Shown here: positions 12,101 through 20,594 of the stretch, one piece after another
Layout: each line of letters starts with the position of its first letter
How positions within the stretch are numbered: the first letter of the stretch is position 1
Source: Echinarachnius parma
Taxonomy: Eukaryota; Echinodermata; Echinoidea; Clypeasteroida; Echinarachniidae
NCBI GenBank assembly: GCA_037951105.1
Contig: JBAMJV010009070.1
Coordinates: 17,273-81,272, forward strand
Length of the DNA stretch: 64,000 bases
Direction of reading: 5' to 3'
Made by a program: the position numbers and the translations under genes
Notes under the pieces: generated by a model
Seen by the model: only the letters and a program-made list of their open reading frames with translations
Told to the model about the DNA's origin: nothing
Databases searched by the model: none

Positions 12101-15100
12101 ATGAGAAGACCGCAAACCGCTCTTTCAAAGTACGCAATGGAATCTTGCTTGTTTAGCTGATTTTCCTGTTTTACAATTTTTTACTCGTTATTGATTTAAT
12201 AACGAGTAAAAAATACCTTATGTATGCGTAATAACAATAGTAGCATGGGACAGGTTTCGTTTTTTCGAATTTCCCTTTCGTCAAAAAGATATTTACGATT
12301 TAAATGTTCTGACTTTTTATTATCCACTGGGTAATCATAACTGTGTACAATGTCAGTGCAATGATTAAGTGAATATCACTTTGCATTTTCGCTCATTACT
12401 CGGCCATCATACATTCATTTAACGTAAAACACATTACTCAGTGGACATATGTCCATTGAGTAATGTGTGAACAATTCGCGTTAGTAAATTGATGTTATTT
12501 GGACGAGTGATGAGCGAAAATGGAAAATGATATTTACCTACTTATTGCATTGACTTTGTACACGGATACGATCGTAAATATCTATTTAACGAAAGGGAAA
12601 TTCGAAAAACCGAAACATGTTCCATGCTTCTATTGTTAATAGGAATACAACGAGGTATGAGAGACCCGCTAGAGATCCAAGTCAGTTTTGAGGATTTTGA
12701 CAATGTTACTAGATCCCTTTAATGAATACAAATGTGACAGAGGAATAGCAAAAGTAAAAACAAATCCATGATGGCGTCCAAGATCATTTCATTGAACGTG
12801 CTGTAAATTTGTTGATATATATCCTACAGTTTTAATGTATGTGTATATCCCCACACTTTAAGGGTCGAGCAATCTATGAAACCTATAGCGTCATTGTTAT
12901 TTAGTTATTCAAAACTTTACAATCCAAAATGGTGTCCAAAATGACCGCCATTTACTTAAAACTTCCCACATATTATTATTTTGATATCTATATCCAATGT
13001 TTCTAAATCCAGATTGCGCTCTAAATCACAATCCCGGGAAAATTGTTCGATGGGTCAATTACGCATATGTTTGTAGGCACTGTGTGCGACGCTTATTTAT
13101 GCGATGATTCGCTCATCAAACAGATTCAGAGCGCAAGCAATTACTGTATACATGATCATTATGCGCTCACGCACGGCGGCGAGGATTGGTGCTTGGCCAC
13201 GAGTCTATATTATAGTTGTAATATTAAAGGGACTTGAGAGTCGTATACAGCCTAGCTTTCGATCCTAGCAGAATCTTCGTCATGGCACAAATGACAGTTA
13301 CTACAGAAAAAAACACAGAATATATACCAACATAAACACATGTATGGAAGGGGGGCTGGAAAGAGGAAAGGAGGCGGAGACACAAAACAATGAAAGCAAC
13401 TGTGAAATGTCCCATTTCCATATTAAAGGGACTTAGTAACATTGTCCAAATCCTCAAAATAATTTTTTTATTCTAGCGGTTCCCTCATACCTTGTTGTAT
13501 TCGTATTAACAATAAAATCATGGGACCGGTTTCGGTTTTTCAAATTTTCCTTTCGTTACAAAGATATGTACGATTAAAGTATTCAGATAAGAAAAACTCA
13601 GGTGGAGTTTTGAAACCGTGTACAAAGTGCATGAGTGCAGTGAGTTAGTGAATATCACTTTGCATTTTCGCTCATTACTTGGCCATGCAATGTCCATTTG
13701 ACTTGAAATGTTCACACAATACCCTGTGGACATATGAGATAACAACAATATACATTGCATCAACCCTTCATCACTTTTTGCACATGTCAACAAAGTTACT
13801 AGATCCCTTTAATGTCCAACGCCCGGTTAAAGTGTATGATGATATCTTTTTTAAATATATGAAAGTGTAACCACATAGAAGTTAAAACATTCCAAGATGA
13901 CGTCTTAGGTAGTTATCACATCAAGTCGAAGTTCGCACAATAGGGAAATTAATAAATGAGAACAATCCAAGGTTAACTTTGTTATAAGCAAGTTGTAAAT
14001 ATAATTCAACTTTCTATTTAGACAGGAAATGAGAATACCGCAAACCGCTCTTTCAACTTTCTATTTAAAATCCAAAGTACGCAATGGAATCTTGCTTGTT
14101 TATCTGGTTTTCCTGTTTGCATTTTGTACTCGCTATTGATTTAATAACGAGTAAAAAATGCTATGTGTATGCGTAAAAACAATAGTAGCATGGGACAGGT
14201 TTCGTTTTTTTCGAATTTCCCTTTCGTTAAAAAGATATTTACGATTGAAATGTTCTGACTTTTTTTAATTATCCACTGGGTAGTCATAACCATGTACAAA
14301 GTCAGTGCAATGATTAAGTGAATATCACTTTGCATTTTCGCTCATAACTCGGCCATATAACATTCATTTAACGTAAAACACATTACTCAGTGGACATATC
14401 AGATTACAACAATACACATCGTATCGACCATTCATCATTTTGTTTTACATGTCAACAAAGTTACTAGTCGATCCCTATAATTGCAAGTCAGAAAATATGC
14501 GCATTTGCACCAATCAGATTTGCGCATTTTATAGTCACATGGTCTGACTTCCAATTTTGTGTAACTTTACAGTAGATTTTATCTCTTTCAGCCACAGTGC
14601 CTAGATCTTTCTGTCTGTGTTTTATGAAAATGACGCGTTACTTACGACGTTTCCACATAATTTGTATACATTCTTGCCACGGTAGGACGGCGATCGTCGA
14701 TGTACATGAGTGAGATGGTTGGAGACAGCAAGCTTCCCAAGAATCTGAAGAAGTTCCGGTTCGCTGAGAAGGATGTCATGCAGCTGAAGATCAACGGTGA
14801 AGATCACAAGACATCGAGCGGCCCGATCATCGAGGGTGACTTCCAGTGCAAAGACGTCATAAGAATTGGCATCTTCAAGGCGAATCGAATTACCGAAGGT
14901 ATGTCTTCATATTGCGTGTTCCATGTAGGTTGTTGTTTATCGGGGTGTGGGTGTGTATTCACACTTATGGTGCCATGTAGTTGAGAATCAATGGAGTGGA
15001 TCACAAGACATCGAGTGGACCTATCATCGAAGGTAAAGACGTAATTTGATTTGGCATCTTCAAGACTAATCGTATTACTGAAGGTAAGCAGAACTGTTGT

Positions 15101-18100
15101 TTGTGTGTAGAAGGTATTTGAACAAGTGTTTATGCCCAGGAAGGATGCCATTTAGCTGAAGATCAACGGTGAAGATCACAAGACATCTTTAACAGAAAGT
15201 TACTTCCAGTGCAAAGATGTCATCCCCGTTGGCATCTTCAATGTCAAACCGAATAACAGAAATGTCTATTTTGCGATGCTTTTTGCAGGAAAGTTCATTT
15301 GCGTATCTCTATCATTTTGTAAAATAATATGCATGATTATAATGTACTCGAAGTAAATAATTTTATTTGTTATCAAGATCGTCTCTTACACACGTTCAAA
15401 TGGTTTCATTTAGGTGGAATGGACACTTACAGTTATTTGTGTTGTCTAATTTATCATATATAATCCATACTTCTCATTCTTAATAATTCATGCTAATTCT
15501 CTCCTTACAGTGGAGGTAAACCCTCATGTCGTGTTCCTCCCCGCCTACATGGACATGGAGGTTACCGTGGCAACGATGATATCTGGCGAGCCCGGTGCAT
15601 TCTGGGAAGAATACATGGACGCCATGACGAGTGACATCAAGACCAAGATCAATCTGGACATGTACAGGGGGAAATCAGGTACGGTTATTATCGTTCGGGT
15701 TGTGTCAGGTTCACATAGGCGTACCCAGGGGGGGGGGGGGGGGGGGGGGGGGGGTTAGGGTTGGCAATGAGGTAACGAGAAAATGTTGAAAATTGTCGGT
15801 CTCGGCTGCAAAATTTTTCTACGGAACCCCCCTCGAAAATTTTCTACGGACACCCCCGCTTACAGGATTCTCAACCAATGGTCTTGGTCTCGGCCTCGAA
15901 ATTTGTTGACCGGACCTGGTCTCGGCCTCTAAAATTTTGAAGGTACTTGTTCTCGGAAATTTTCTACGGACATCCCCCCCCCCCCCCCCCCCCCCCCCCC
16001 GCGTACAGGAATCTCAACCAACCAATGGTCTTGGTCTCGGCCTCGAAAATTTTTGGCTGGTCCTGGTCTCGGCCTCGAAGAAATGTTTTACGGTACTTGG
16101 TCTCAGCTATGAACAATTTTCTACGGTGATTGAGTTTGAGTTATGTTTATGTTTAGAATCATTATAAGGGTTGGTTTATGATTTATAGGGATTTGGTTAG
16201 GGTTAGACATCTCTATTTGTTTATGGATAGCAGGGCATTTATAACCAGAACATGCCATGTTACCATTTTAACAGCAGAAACGTTTCCCTCTGTGGGGAAT
16301 ATAGAAATATGAAAGGCAGAAGAGATACATAATATTTAATGATGTATATAATAACAAAACAAACATATATCAATTCCACACATCAACTAATTATGGCTTT
16401 CCATCATTTTAACTGTACTTGTTGGTGAAACACCTACTTACTTGTATGCTCCGTTTTTCCTTTTTGTTTTCCTTGCCAGAAATCCTGATCTACGAGTTCC
16501 CAAAGAAGAGAAGCCGACCCAAGAGCGTGTCGTGTTTGTACGAGGCCCAGGTCCCGACAATGATCGTCACCATCGGGGGGATCATGAAGAAACGTCCTGT
16601 TAGCAGAGTTCCTCCCGTCAGTACCACGGTATGTTCTATATAGTTGTGTGGGGACATTTTGTAGAATATTTGATTACGGAAAGTCTTTAAATCGTCAGCG
16701 TTAGAAGGTTTCAAGTATCCATAATATTCGTTGGGTCGTCGGTTTAATACAAAGGAGTCGACTACGGTGTGACCCTCACCATCGGGGGAATCATGAAGAA
16801 GCAACCAGTCAGTGCAGTTCCTCCCTTCAGGGCTATGTTACGTTCTAGTTATGGTTTTCCCTTTCATAGATCATTTTACAATTACCGTTAGAAAGTTTAC
16901 GATATTCATGATATTCAGAGGTTCATACGCTTTGCTTTGAGGAGCTGATTATGACCTGGTGACAGTCACCATCGGGGGATCAGGAGGAAGTGTCCTGTTA
17001 GCAGAGTTCTTCCCGTCAGGGCAATGGAGCCCTCTAGTTGTGCTAGTCCCTGTCATATGTTATTTTACCATAACGGTTTGAAAATGTCCAATATACCTGA
17101 TATTCAGAGGTTCATACGCTTAAAACCAAGCAGACTATGATCGTCACCATCAGGGGGTGTTTCACAAAGATTCTAAGTTGAACTTAACTCTAAGTTGTAC
17201 CTAACTATTATCGAAAGCCATTTGTTGCCTAGGAATAAAAACAAAACAAAGGAATATTCAAAAGCAAGAATGCACGTATAAATTGCATACATTTTAAATC
17301 AAAAACATGGAATCACCTTGATAATAGAAAATATTACCATAATTTGAATAAACATTTTATGTCTTAAAAAAAACCTTTTTCATTTTGTTACTAAGAAACT
17401 AACGGCTTTCCATAATATTTAAGTCCAACTTAGAGTAAAGTTCAACTTAAGATCTTTGTGAAACAACCCCAAGGTGATCATGAAGTCCCTCCCGTCAGGT
17501 ATGTTCTAGTTGTGGTAGTACATTTCGTAGGTTATTATACAATTAACCTTGATCAAACCATTACAGTTTCCAATATCCATGATATTCGGAGGTTCTTACG
17601 CTTTACACCCAGGAGATGACTACGGACCTGATGACCGTCACCATCGGGGAGAACATAAACAAGCACCCGGTCAGCAAGATTCGTGCCGTCAGAGCGTATG
17701 TCTCCATAAAAGAACTTCTTTCGTTTGTTGGTGAATGCACCATATATATATACATGAGAAATGTCTTAATTCCCGATGATTTGCTATGGAATTATTCTTA
17801 TTCTATATATCTATTTACTACTCCTTTTCTGCAGGCAACACCTGACCAAGTACAGGACGTCACGGAGACCGAGAGAGCAGAGGAGGAGGAGCAGAATGAA
17901 CCCAAGGAAACTCCCATGGAGACCCTCCGGAACTCTCTGTACATCGACGACGAGGGGTTAACAGATGATGAACTCCGCGTTGCTAAGCACCGCAGGATGC
18001 TGCTGATGATGCTGGAACAAGAAGAGGAACGGGAGACGGATGGCATCCCGCAACCATGGCAACAGAGGGAGGCGGGAGGTGTGGACTCCCGTGTGGAAAC

Positions 18101-19421
18101 AGCAGAACAAGCAGAAGGAGGGGGAGGTGACGAAGATGGGGACTATTACGATGAAGGAGAAGAGGATGATCTCGATGCTGACAGCAGTAGATATTATAAC
18201 GAGTTCATTCGTGACAGTGAATATAGTGAAAAGGTTGAGGATGGAAATGATGAAGGTAGTTATTCTGGCAGTTATACTAACAGCGATGACTTGTTTGGTG
18301 AAGCCGAAACGGCGTCACCAGCAAGAGGAGAAGGAGATGGTCTTGGTGTGGATAATTCTGCAGATTCTGACCTTCCCATCGATGCCGAACAAGCGGCCGC
18401 ATCGACGTCACTTCCAACGTCCTCATCATCATTCTCAATCAGTGATGCCCAAGAACAAGATCCAGAGGTCAATCTCGATGTGCCAAAAGATGAGGGCACG
18501 TTGAACGTTAAAGACGGGTCAGCAGATACAGACAATTCAACCGTCGTGCCAACAGTTGAATCGGCGACAAAAGATGAACTGACGTCTGAATATGTAGACG
18601 CGTCAAAGGCTACAGACGCATCAGCGTTAGACAGAGGGCCACTAATTCTGAACACAGCGAATGTTGATAAAGCACCTGCACTGCTTCAGGAAACATCGGA
18701 GGCTAAAATGATCTCCACACCAAGTCAGAAAACGCAGAAAGTTGATGAAGTGTCTATATCGAGTCAACCTTTGTCGATGGAAGAAATCGCCAAAAAACCG
18801 CGTTCACCTGGAGACGGCTCGCCAGTACCTTCGTTTGCTCCCGAATCCAACGTCACCACCGGCGCCCAAAATTCACCACAGAGGCGCGTGCCACCAAGAA
18901 TCCCACTGCGGGTAGATTCCAGGCTAAGTTTGGGCATTATCAATCCCGTGATGCCGGTCTCTAGATCAGTTAGTGTTGACGTCAGCGACTCAATAAACCA
19001 GTGTCCGGTTCAACCGCGCCAACGCGCTAGCACGGCAACGAACATGTCGAAGCCGCAGCCAAAACCACGAAAGAACGTGTCGATGGCGCCCAGACCCGCT
19101 CCGCGCGCGCGCGCTAATACGTACGGAAGTCGTGGTAAAGCGCACACAACCATGACAACGGACACCCGTCACGCATCAATGCGCTTCGAGCGCATCACGG
19201 ATTTCCCGGAGGACCTGGTCGGCTTGACCATAGACGACATGTGCGCGGCTCTGTGCCTGCTGAACCTGGGAGAGTATGAGGGAAGCATCCAGGAGCAGAA
19301 CATTGACGGAGAGATGGCTAAAGAACTGTCTGAGGACATGATGAAGGCTGACCTTGGCATGAGTGGACTGGCAGCCAAGAAGTGGATGAGATTCATCCAT
19401 CATAACTGGAGGCCGATGTAG
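8993..19421 (+). CDS. Gene 1: GAREM-like CABIT-SAM adaptor, 6 coding exons
   Basis: Coding exons are 8993-9145, 10464-10581, 14686-14898, 15511-15678, 16480-16628 and 17835-19421, all with GT-AG borders and compatible phases (0,1,1,1,0), giving 2388 nt or 795 aa. Residues 1-267 (exons 1-5) are beta-rich with CABIT-like signatures: RELPEYHGFP, then a hydrophobic-basic stretch, then HWSFPVHIGAKFDI, which resembles the first half of the GAREM CABIT module. Residues 268-720 are acidic, Ser/Thr-rich and proline-rich (VPPRIPLR, KPQPKPRK, MAPRPAPRAR), so probably disordered with SH3-type ligands. Residues of about 718-795 are a SAM domain ending NWRPM, like the GAREM C-terminus. Y-x-N motifs at Tyr387 and Tyr414 fit GRB2 SH2 binding. 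By family it should act as a cytoplasmic adaptor in receptor tyrosine kinase/ERK signalling; this is inferred. Exons 1, 3 and 5 have decayed copies in the neighbouring introns. Confidence 0.85.
9303..9425 (+). CDS. Exon-1 copy b, possible alternative first exon
   Basis: Near-identical copy of the 3' two thirds of exon 1; I count about two mismatches over the roughly 96 bases from GGGAATTGCC to the donor. It has an in-frame ATG at 9303, encodes 41 aa ending FTAGE, and keeps a usable donor gtgag at 9426 in phase 0. Just upstream (9261-9302) is another scrap of the exon's 3' half. It could be an alternative first exon or simply a recent duplicate; no transcript evidence is available here. Confidence 0.5.
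9511..9609 (+). pseudogene. Exon-1 copy c, decayed
   Basis: Matches exon 1 from the VYRLRELP region to the donor (here KVFRLRELP then ESQYTRKFNAGE), with an internal deletion that shifts frame after RELP. Donor gtgaa is retained at 9610. Confidence 0.7.
9703..9800 (+). pseudogene. Exon-1 copy d, decayed
   Basis: Shorter copy with the CGGGAATTGC core and the ATGATTATCAAAGTCGTTAG stretch. Internal deletions break the frame and the donor has mutated from gt to at. Confidence 0.65.
9898..10010 (+). pseudogene. Exon-1 copy e, decayed
   Basis: Copy containing KVYRLRELLE, then frameshifted through the CACGGATTCCCGATGG region. The end resembles the FTAGE codons but no clean donor is kept. Confidence 0.65.
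10141..10269 (+). pseudogene. Exon-1 copy f, decayed
   Basis: Copy that retains the CATGACGTGGTCGGACAGGG start, so it extends further 5' than copies c-e. A short insertion after GGAATTGC shifts the frame. It ends in ACACGCCTAAATTG without a donor. Confidence 0.65.
10257..10437 (+). repeat. Two-copy tandem repeat of about 90 bp
   Basis: The stretch CACACGCCTAAATTGTCCAC through TCACTTACCAACCACCACC occurs twice in a row with few differences. The unit begins with the last bases of an exon-1 copy, so it belongs to the same duplication activity. Confidence 0.8.
10464..10581 (+). CDS. Gene 1 exon 2 (CABIT core)
   Basis: 118 nt between the acceptor cag at 10461-10463 and donor gtaag at 10582, phases 0 and 1. 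Encodes MLRLDGVERQRRIIAVDS followed by HWSFPVHIGAKFDI, the best CABIT-like signature in the protein. The same exon length is found in gene 2. Confidence 0.85.
10611..10958 (+). repeat. Partial copy of family R3 (570-bp MITE)
   Basis: Matches 6479-6830, including CAAAGAGCCATAGTTTTCTT and the terminal TTTCATTGTCCTTTAATT. Only the right half is present, in gene 1 intron 2. Confidence 0.8.
11067..11097 (+). repeat. T15-G16 homopolymer junction
   Basis: A run of about 15 T is followed directly by about 16 G. Such runs in this window mark ends of mobile elements and are also where assemblies are least reliable. Confidence 0.85.
11340..11515 (+). repeat. Dispersed repeat related to 12760-12960
   Basis: Shares ordered blocks with 12760-12960: a TCCA-ATGG start, then ACAGTT(G/T)TAATGT, then TATCCCCAC/TACCCCCACG with GGGTC/GGATC downstream. 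No coding potential was seen. Confidence 0.55.
11611..12001 (-). mobile_element. R1 MITE, complete copy, reverse orientation
   Basis: About 390 bp bounded by AAAGGGATCTAGTA and GTTACTAGATCCCTTT, an inverted pair of termini. Inside are the family landmarks: the GTGCAAAAAGTGATGAATGG block and the AAAGGGAAATTCGAAAAAC block. No ORF, so it would depend on a transposase elsewhere. Confidence 0.85.
12012..12437 (+). repeat. Intronic direct duplication, copy 1
   Basis: Matches 13953-14400 in the same order: AATAAATGAG(C/A)ACAATCCAA, GACAGGAAATGAGAA, TTTAATAACGAGTAAAAAAT, then the R1 start. The copies are about 1.94 kb apart and diverged by substitutions and an indel. Confidence 0.8.
12238..12720. 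mobile_element. Two R1 MITE fragments in inverted arrangement
   Basis: 12238-12440 reads forward (CATGGGACAGGTTTCG to CATTACTCAGTGGAC) and 12440-12720 reads in reverse to GTTACTAGATCCCTTT. The pair looks like a head-on fusion or nested insertion of two R1 copies. Confidence 0.7.
12760..12960 (+). repeat. Dispersed repeat related to 11340-11515
   Basis: Second copy of the AT-rich block, with TCCAAAATGGTGTCC and ACCGCCATTTACTTAAAAC at its right end. Confidence 0.55.
13424..13812 (+). mobile_element. R1 MITE, complete copy, forward
   Basis: Bounded by TAAAGGGACTTAGTAAC and GTTACTAGATCCCTTTAA. Very similar to the copy at 53922-54307, including GATAAGAAAAACTC and CACACAATACCCTGTGGACA. Confidence 0.85.
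13953..14400 (+). repeat. Intronic direct duplication, copy 2
   Basis: Second copy of 12012-12437. It contains an extra stretch of about 25 bases after CGCTCTTTCAA in which CTTTCTATTTA is repeated. Confidence 0.8.
14180..14480 (+). mobile_element. R1 MITE, partial, forward
   Basis: Runs from CATGGGACAGGTTTCG to CAACAAAGTTACTAGTCGATCCCT and lacks the left terminus. It overlaps the end of the intronic duplication. Confidence 0.75.
14686..14898 (+). CDS. Gene 1 exon 3 (CABIT middle)
   Basis: 213 nt between GGTAG ending at 14685 and donor gtatg at 14899, phases 1 and 1. Encodes GRRSSMYMSEM, KKFRFAEKDVMQLKI and DVIRIGIFKANRITE. The YMSEM start and the KANRI end are shared with gene 2, and gene 3 has SVYMRDI and FATNRV. 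Confidence 0.85.
14981..15085 (+). pseudogene. Exon-3 copy b, decayed
   Basis: Contains TTGAGAATCAATGGAGTGG, GATCACAAGACATCGAGTGG and GGCATCTTCAAGACTAATCG, matching the 3' half of exon 3. A deletion removes the DFQCKD codons; a donor-like gtaag follows at 15083. Confidence 0.7.
15133..15265 (+). pseudogene. Exon-3 copy c, decayed
   Basis: Contains GAAGGATGCCATTTAGCTGA, CAACGGTGAAGATCACAAGA and CTTCCAGTGCAAAGATGTCA. The CAG of the original CATGCAGCTG has become TTTAGCTG, creating an in-frame stop. Confidence 0.7.
15511..15678 (+). CDS. Gene 1 exon 4 (CABIT third block)
   Basis: 168 nt between acceptor ttacag and donor gtacg at 15679, phases 1 and 1. Encodes VEVNPHVVFLPAYMDMEVTV, EEYMDAMTSDIKTK and ends YRGKSG. 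Gene 3 exon 4 has the same length. Confidence 0.85.
15679..16479 (+). other. Gene 1 intron 4 with G27 and C27 tracts
   Basis: 801-bp intron. It contains a run of about 27 G (15728-15754), a run of about 27 C (15974-16000) and two tandem units of about 160 bp built on GGTCTCGGCCTCGAAAATTT. The remainder, 16140-16479, is AT-rich with nothing recognised. Confidence 0.75.
15815..16130 (+). repeat. Tandem repeat, two units of about 160 bp
   Basis: Each unit has TTTTCTACGGACA, a C-rich stretch, TACAGGA(A/T)TCTCAACCAA, GGTCTTGGTCTCGGCCTCG and a second CTGGTCTCGGCCTC. The C27 tract lies in the second unit at the place of ACACCCCCGC in the first. Confidence 0.75.
16480..16628 (+). CDS. Gene 1 exon 5 (CABIT end)
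   Basis: 149 nt between acceptor ttgccag and donor gtatg at 16629, phases 1 and 0. Encodes EILIYEFPKKRSRPKSV, then TMIVTIGGIMKKRPVSRV and ends PPVSTT. The basic IMKKR segment is shared with gene 2 (IMKRRKG). Confidence 0.85.
16756..16850 (+). pseudogene. Exon-5 copy b, decayed
   Basis: CACCATCGGGGGAATCATGA and CAGTTCCTCCC match exon 5. Frame of the VTIGGIMKK codons is kept, but the donor is replaced (AGGGCTATGTTACG). Confidence 0.75.
16947..17040 (+). pseudogene. Exon-5 copy c, decayed
   Basis: CAGTCACCATCGGGGGATCA then TGTCCTGTTAGCAGAGTTCT, closer to the parent at the 3' end. The ATCATGAAG codons are deleted and no donor remains. Confidence 0.75.
17139..17515 (+). pseudogene. Exon-5 copy d, split by a MITE
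   Basis: The left part GATCGTCACCATCAGGGGGT ends near 17155 and the right part resumes as GTGATCATGAAGTCCCTCC near 17474, ending with a donor-like GTATGTTCTAG. The intervening 320 bp is an inverted-repeat element. Confidence 0.75.
17155..17474. mobile_element. MITE inside exon-5 copy d
   Basis: About 320 bp with terminal inverted repeats of about 30 bp: left GTTTCACAAAGATTCTAAGT, right ACTTAAGATCTTTGTGAAAC. The inside is AT-rich without an ORF. Its position inside a duplicate dates the insertion after that duplication. Confidence 0.85.
17611..17705 (+). pseudogene. Exon-5 copy e, decayed
   Basis: GATGACCGTCACCATCGGGG, ATAAACAAGCACCCGGTCAG and GTGCCGTCAGAGC match exon 5. It is open in frame but has no acceptor or obvious donor; it lies 130 bp before exon 6. 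Confidence 0.7.
17835..19421 (+). CDS. Gene 1 exon 6: disordered tail and SAM domain
   Basis: Acceptor tctgcag at 17834, phase 0, 528 codons to TAG at 19419-19421. It starts ATPDQVQDVTE, not at the upstream in-frame ATGs, which lie in the intron and in an exon-5 copy. Exon residues 51-55 are KHRRM, 120-122 YYN and 147-149 YTN. Acidic and Ser/Thr-rich stretches follow, then proline-rich motifs at about 18890-19110, then the SAM domain (19185-19418) with DFPEDLVGLTIDDMC, MAKELSEDMM and NWRPM. Confidence 0.9.
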   Translation, partial: ATPDQVQDVTETERAEEEEQNEPKETPMETLRNSLYIDDEGLTDDELRVAKHRRMLLMMLEQEEERETDGIPQPWQQREAGGVDSRVETAEQAEGGGGDEDGDYYDEGEEDDLDADSSRYYNEFIRDSEYSEKVEDGNDEGSYSGSYTNSDDLFGEAETASPARGEGDGLGVDNSADSDLPIDAEQAAASTSLPTSSSSFSISDAQEQDPEVNLDVPKDEGTLNVKDGSADTDNSTVVPTVESATKDELTSEYVDASKATDASALDRGPLILNTANVDKAPALLQETSEAKMISTPSQKTQKVDEVSISSQPLSMEEIAKKPRSPGDGSPVPSFAPESNVTTGAQNSPQRRVPPRIPLRVDSRLSLGIINPVMPVSRSVSVDVSDSINQCPVQPRQRASTATNMSKPQPKPRKNVSMAPRPAPRARANTYGSRGKAHTTMTTDTRHASMRFERITDFPEDLVGLTIDDMCAALCLLNLGEYEGSIQEQNIDGEMAKELSEDMMKADLGMSGLAAKKWMRFIHHNWRPM

Positions 19422-19423
19422 GA

Positions 19424-19610
19424 TTCAACCGAATAATAATAGCCGAAACAATGCCGAACTTAACCGAACAATCTAGGTCTTGACCGAATAAAACAGCTCT
19501 TATCTGTACAATCCAGGTCTTAACCGACCCATGTCGTTTTTAACCGAATAACCTATTGGTATTAACCGGACAGTGTAGGTCTTATCTGAGCAATGTCGTA
19601 CATCTTTTAC
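19424..19610 (+). repeat. 3' UTR array of TTAACCGAA-type units
   Basis: Starting just after the stop codon, AACCGAA, TAACCGAACAAT, GACCGAATAA, TAACCGACCC and TAACCGGACAGTG recur with a spacing near 30 bases, alternating with TAGGTCTT. It overlaps the expected 3' UTR. Confidence 0.75.
19487..19492 (+). other. Candidate poly(A) signal of gene 1
   Basis: AATAAA 66 bases after the stop codon, inside the AACCGAA repeat array. Position is plausible but not tested. Confidence 0.45.
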
Positions 19611-20392
19611 CAACGCCCCTCGTATATCTTTATCAATGCGTGAAGGTCTGAACCGAACCACTGTATCTTTATGTAATAATTAAAAGGTCTCACATAACCG
19701 CCGCAATTCTCGCACTCTTCAGGACGGTGTAGGCATCAAAGAAACAAACTCGCACCCAACAGCCAAAGTAGTAGGCAGTATAATCGGACAGTTTCCAGAG
19801 ACTTTAAAGGTAGTTCAGATTCGTCAAATCAGATGCGCGGCGCCATCTTGCGTACGCGTTACGCACGGTGCGTGATACACGTTAGCTCAGTGTCATGCGG
19901 TGCGCGCAAACTAGCCTAGTTCAAAATGGCGACCCGCTGTGTAGCATCCCCACGCTTGATGCTCTTTAAGATACATATCACGCATGCTCTCTTCAAACGT
20001 CATGATGGCAGATTTAGGAATGAATGGACTCGCCGTTATCACGACAGTACTGGAGCCCTGATGTATGTCTACTAGCAGTTCTTGAACCACTGCAGAAACC
20101 GCTGCGATGAGAATTTGTACTAATATAAACTTGTGGTGTATGATTATTGCACATATACTTGAAACATTAAATGATTGTCAACTATTCAATGATTGAAACA
20201 TGAGAAAGAAATTCTTTTTTTTTTAACTTTCAGATATCATCAAAACTTCTGCACAAAATGATAAGCTTTTATGTCATACAAAATTTCCCCTCCATTTTTA
20301 GGAAAATGAATCAAAGAATGAACACAAATTTGTTTATTTTGAAATGTTTTACTGTTGTATATCATTGTCTCACGCGACTAGTGTAGGTCTAA
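19611..20392. other. Gene 1 downstream region
   Basis: No gene seen. 19806-19960 carries a GC-rich dispersed repeat (CAGATGCGCGGCGCCATCTT) also seen at 1810-1990 and 35900-35970. Confidence 0.5.
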
Positions 20393-20594
20393 AACCCGGC
20401 GCAGACAGAGCCGACTCGACCCGATCTGACTGGTTTTCAGTCGCATCGGCTCGGTGTGCGTTGCCTCAAGACTCCGATTATGCCAGTCGGAAGCCAATAG
20501 GGCCCGATTCAAAATGTTGAATCGGCCGCGTCTGAATCGGACCGACTATGGCTTTCAGTCTGGTCGGGTCGTGTCGGCTCTCCTGCGCCGGGCT
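20393..20594. mobile_element. R5 MITE, complete
   Basis: About 200 bp with terminal inverted repeats AAACCCGGCGCAGACAGAGC and its complement, and an inside dominated by GACTCGACCCGAT and CAGTCGG words. Other copies are at 23848, 40476 and 43529. The 3.37-kb duplication starts within it. Confidence 0.8.

Larger units (their letters stand above)
10582..14685 (+). other. Gene 1 intron 2, transposon-filled
   Basis: 4.1-kb GT-AG intron without recognisable exons. It holds the R3 fragment at 10611, a T15-G16 tract at 11067-11097, related AT-rich blocks at 11340-11515 and 12760-12960, several R1 elements, and a direct duplication (about 12010-12437 and 13953-14400). Confidence 0.7.
14899..15510 (+). 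other. Gene 1 intron 3 with two exon-3 copies
   Basis: 612-bp intron. Its first 370 bp carry two degenerate copies of exon 3 (about 14981-15085 and 15133-15265); the rest is AT-rich with no feature seen. Confidence 0.75.
16629..17834 (+). other. Gene 1 intron 5, ladder of exon-5 copies
   Basis: 1.2-kb intron made almost wholly of an array of about 195-bp units, each an exon-5 3' end plus intron start, at 16756, 16947, 17139 (split by a MITE) and 17611. The shared inter-copy block is GATATTC(A/G)GAGGTTC(A/T)TACGC. Confidence 0.8.

Noticed and set aside
17616-17834. Upstream extension of the gene 1 exon 6 frame to an ATG at 17616
   Set aside because: The extension runs through a decayed exon-5 copy and intron; the acceptor at 17834 with phase 0 joins exon 5 correctly.
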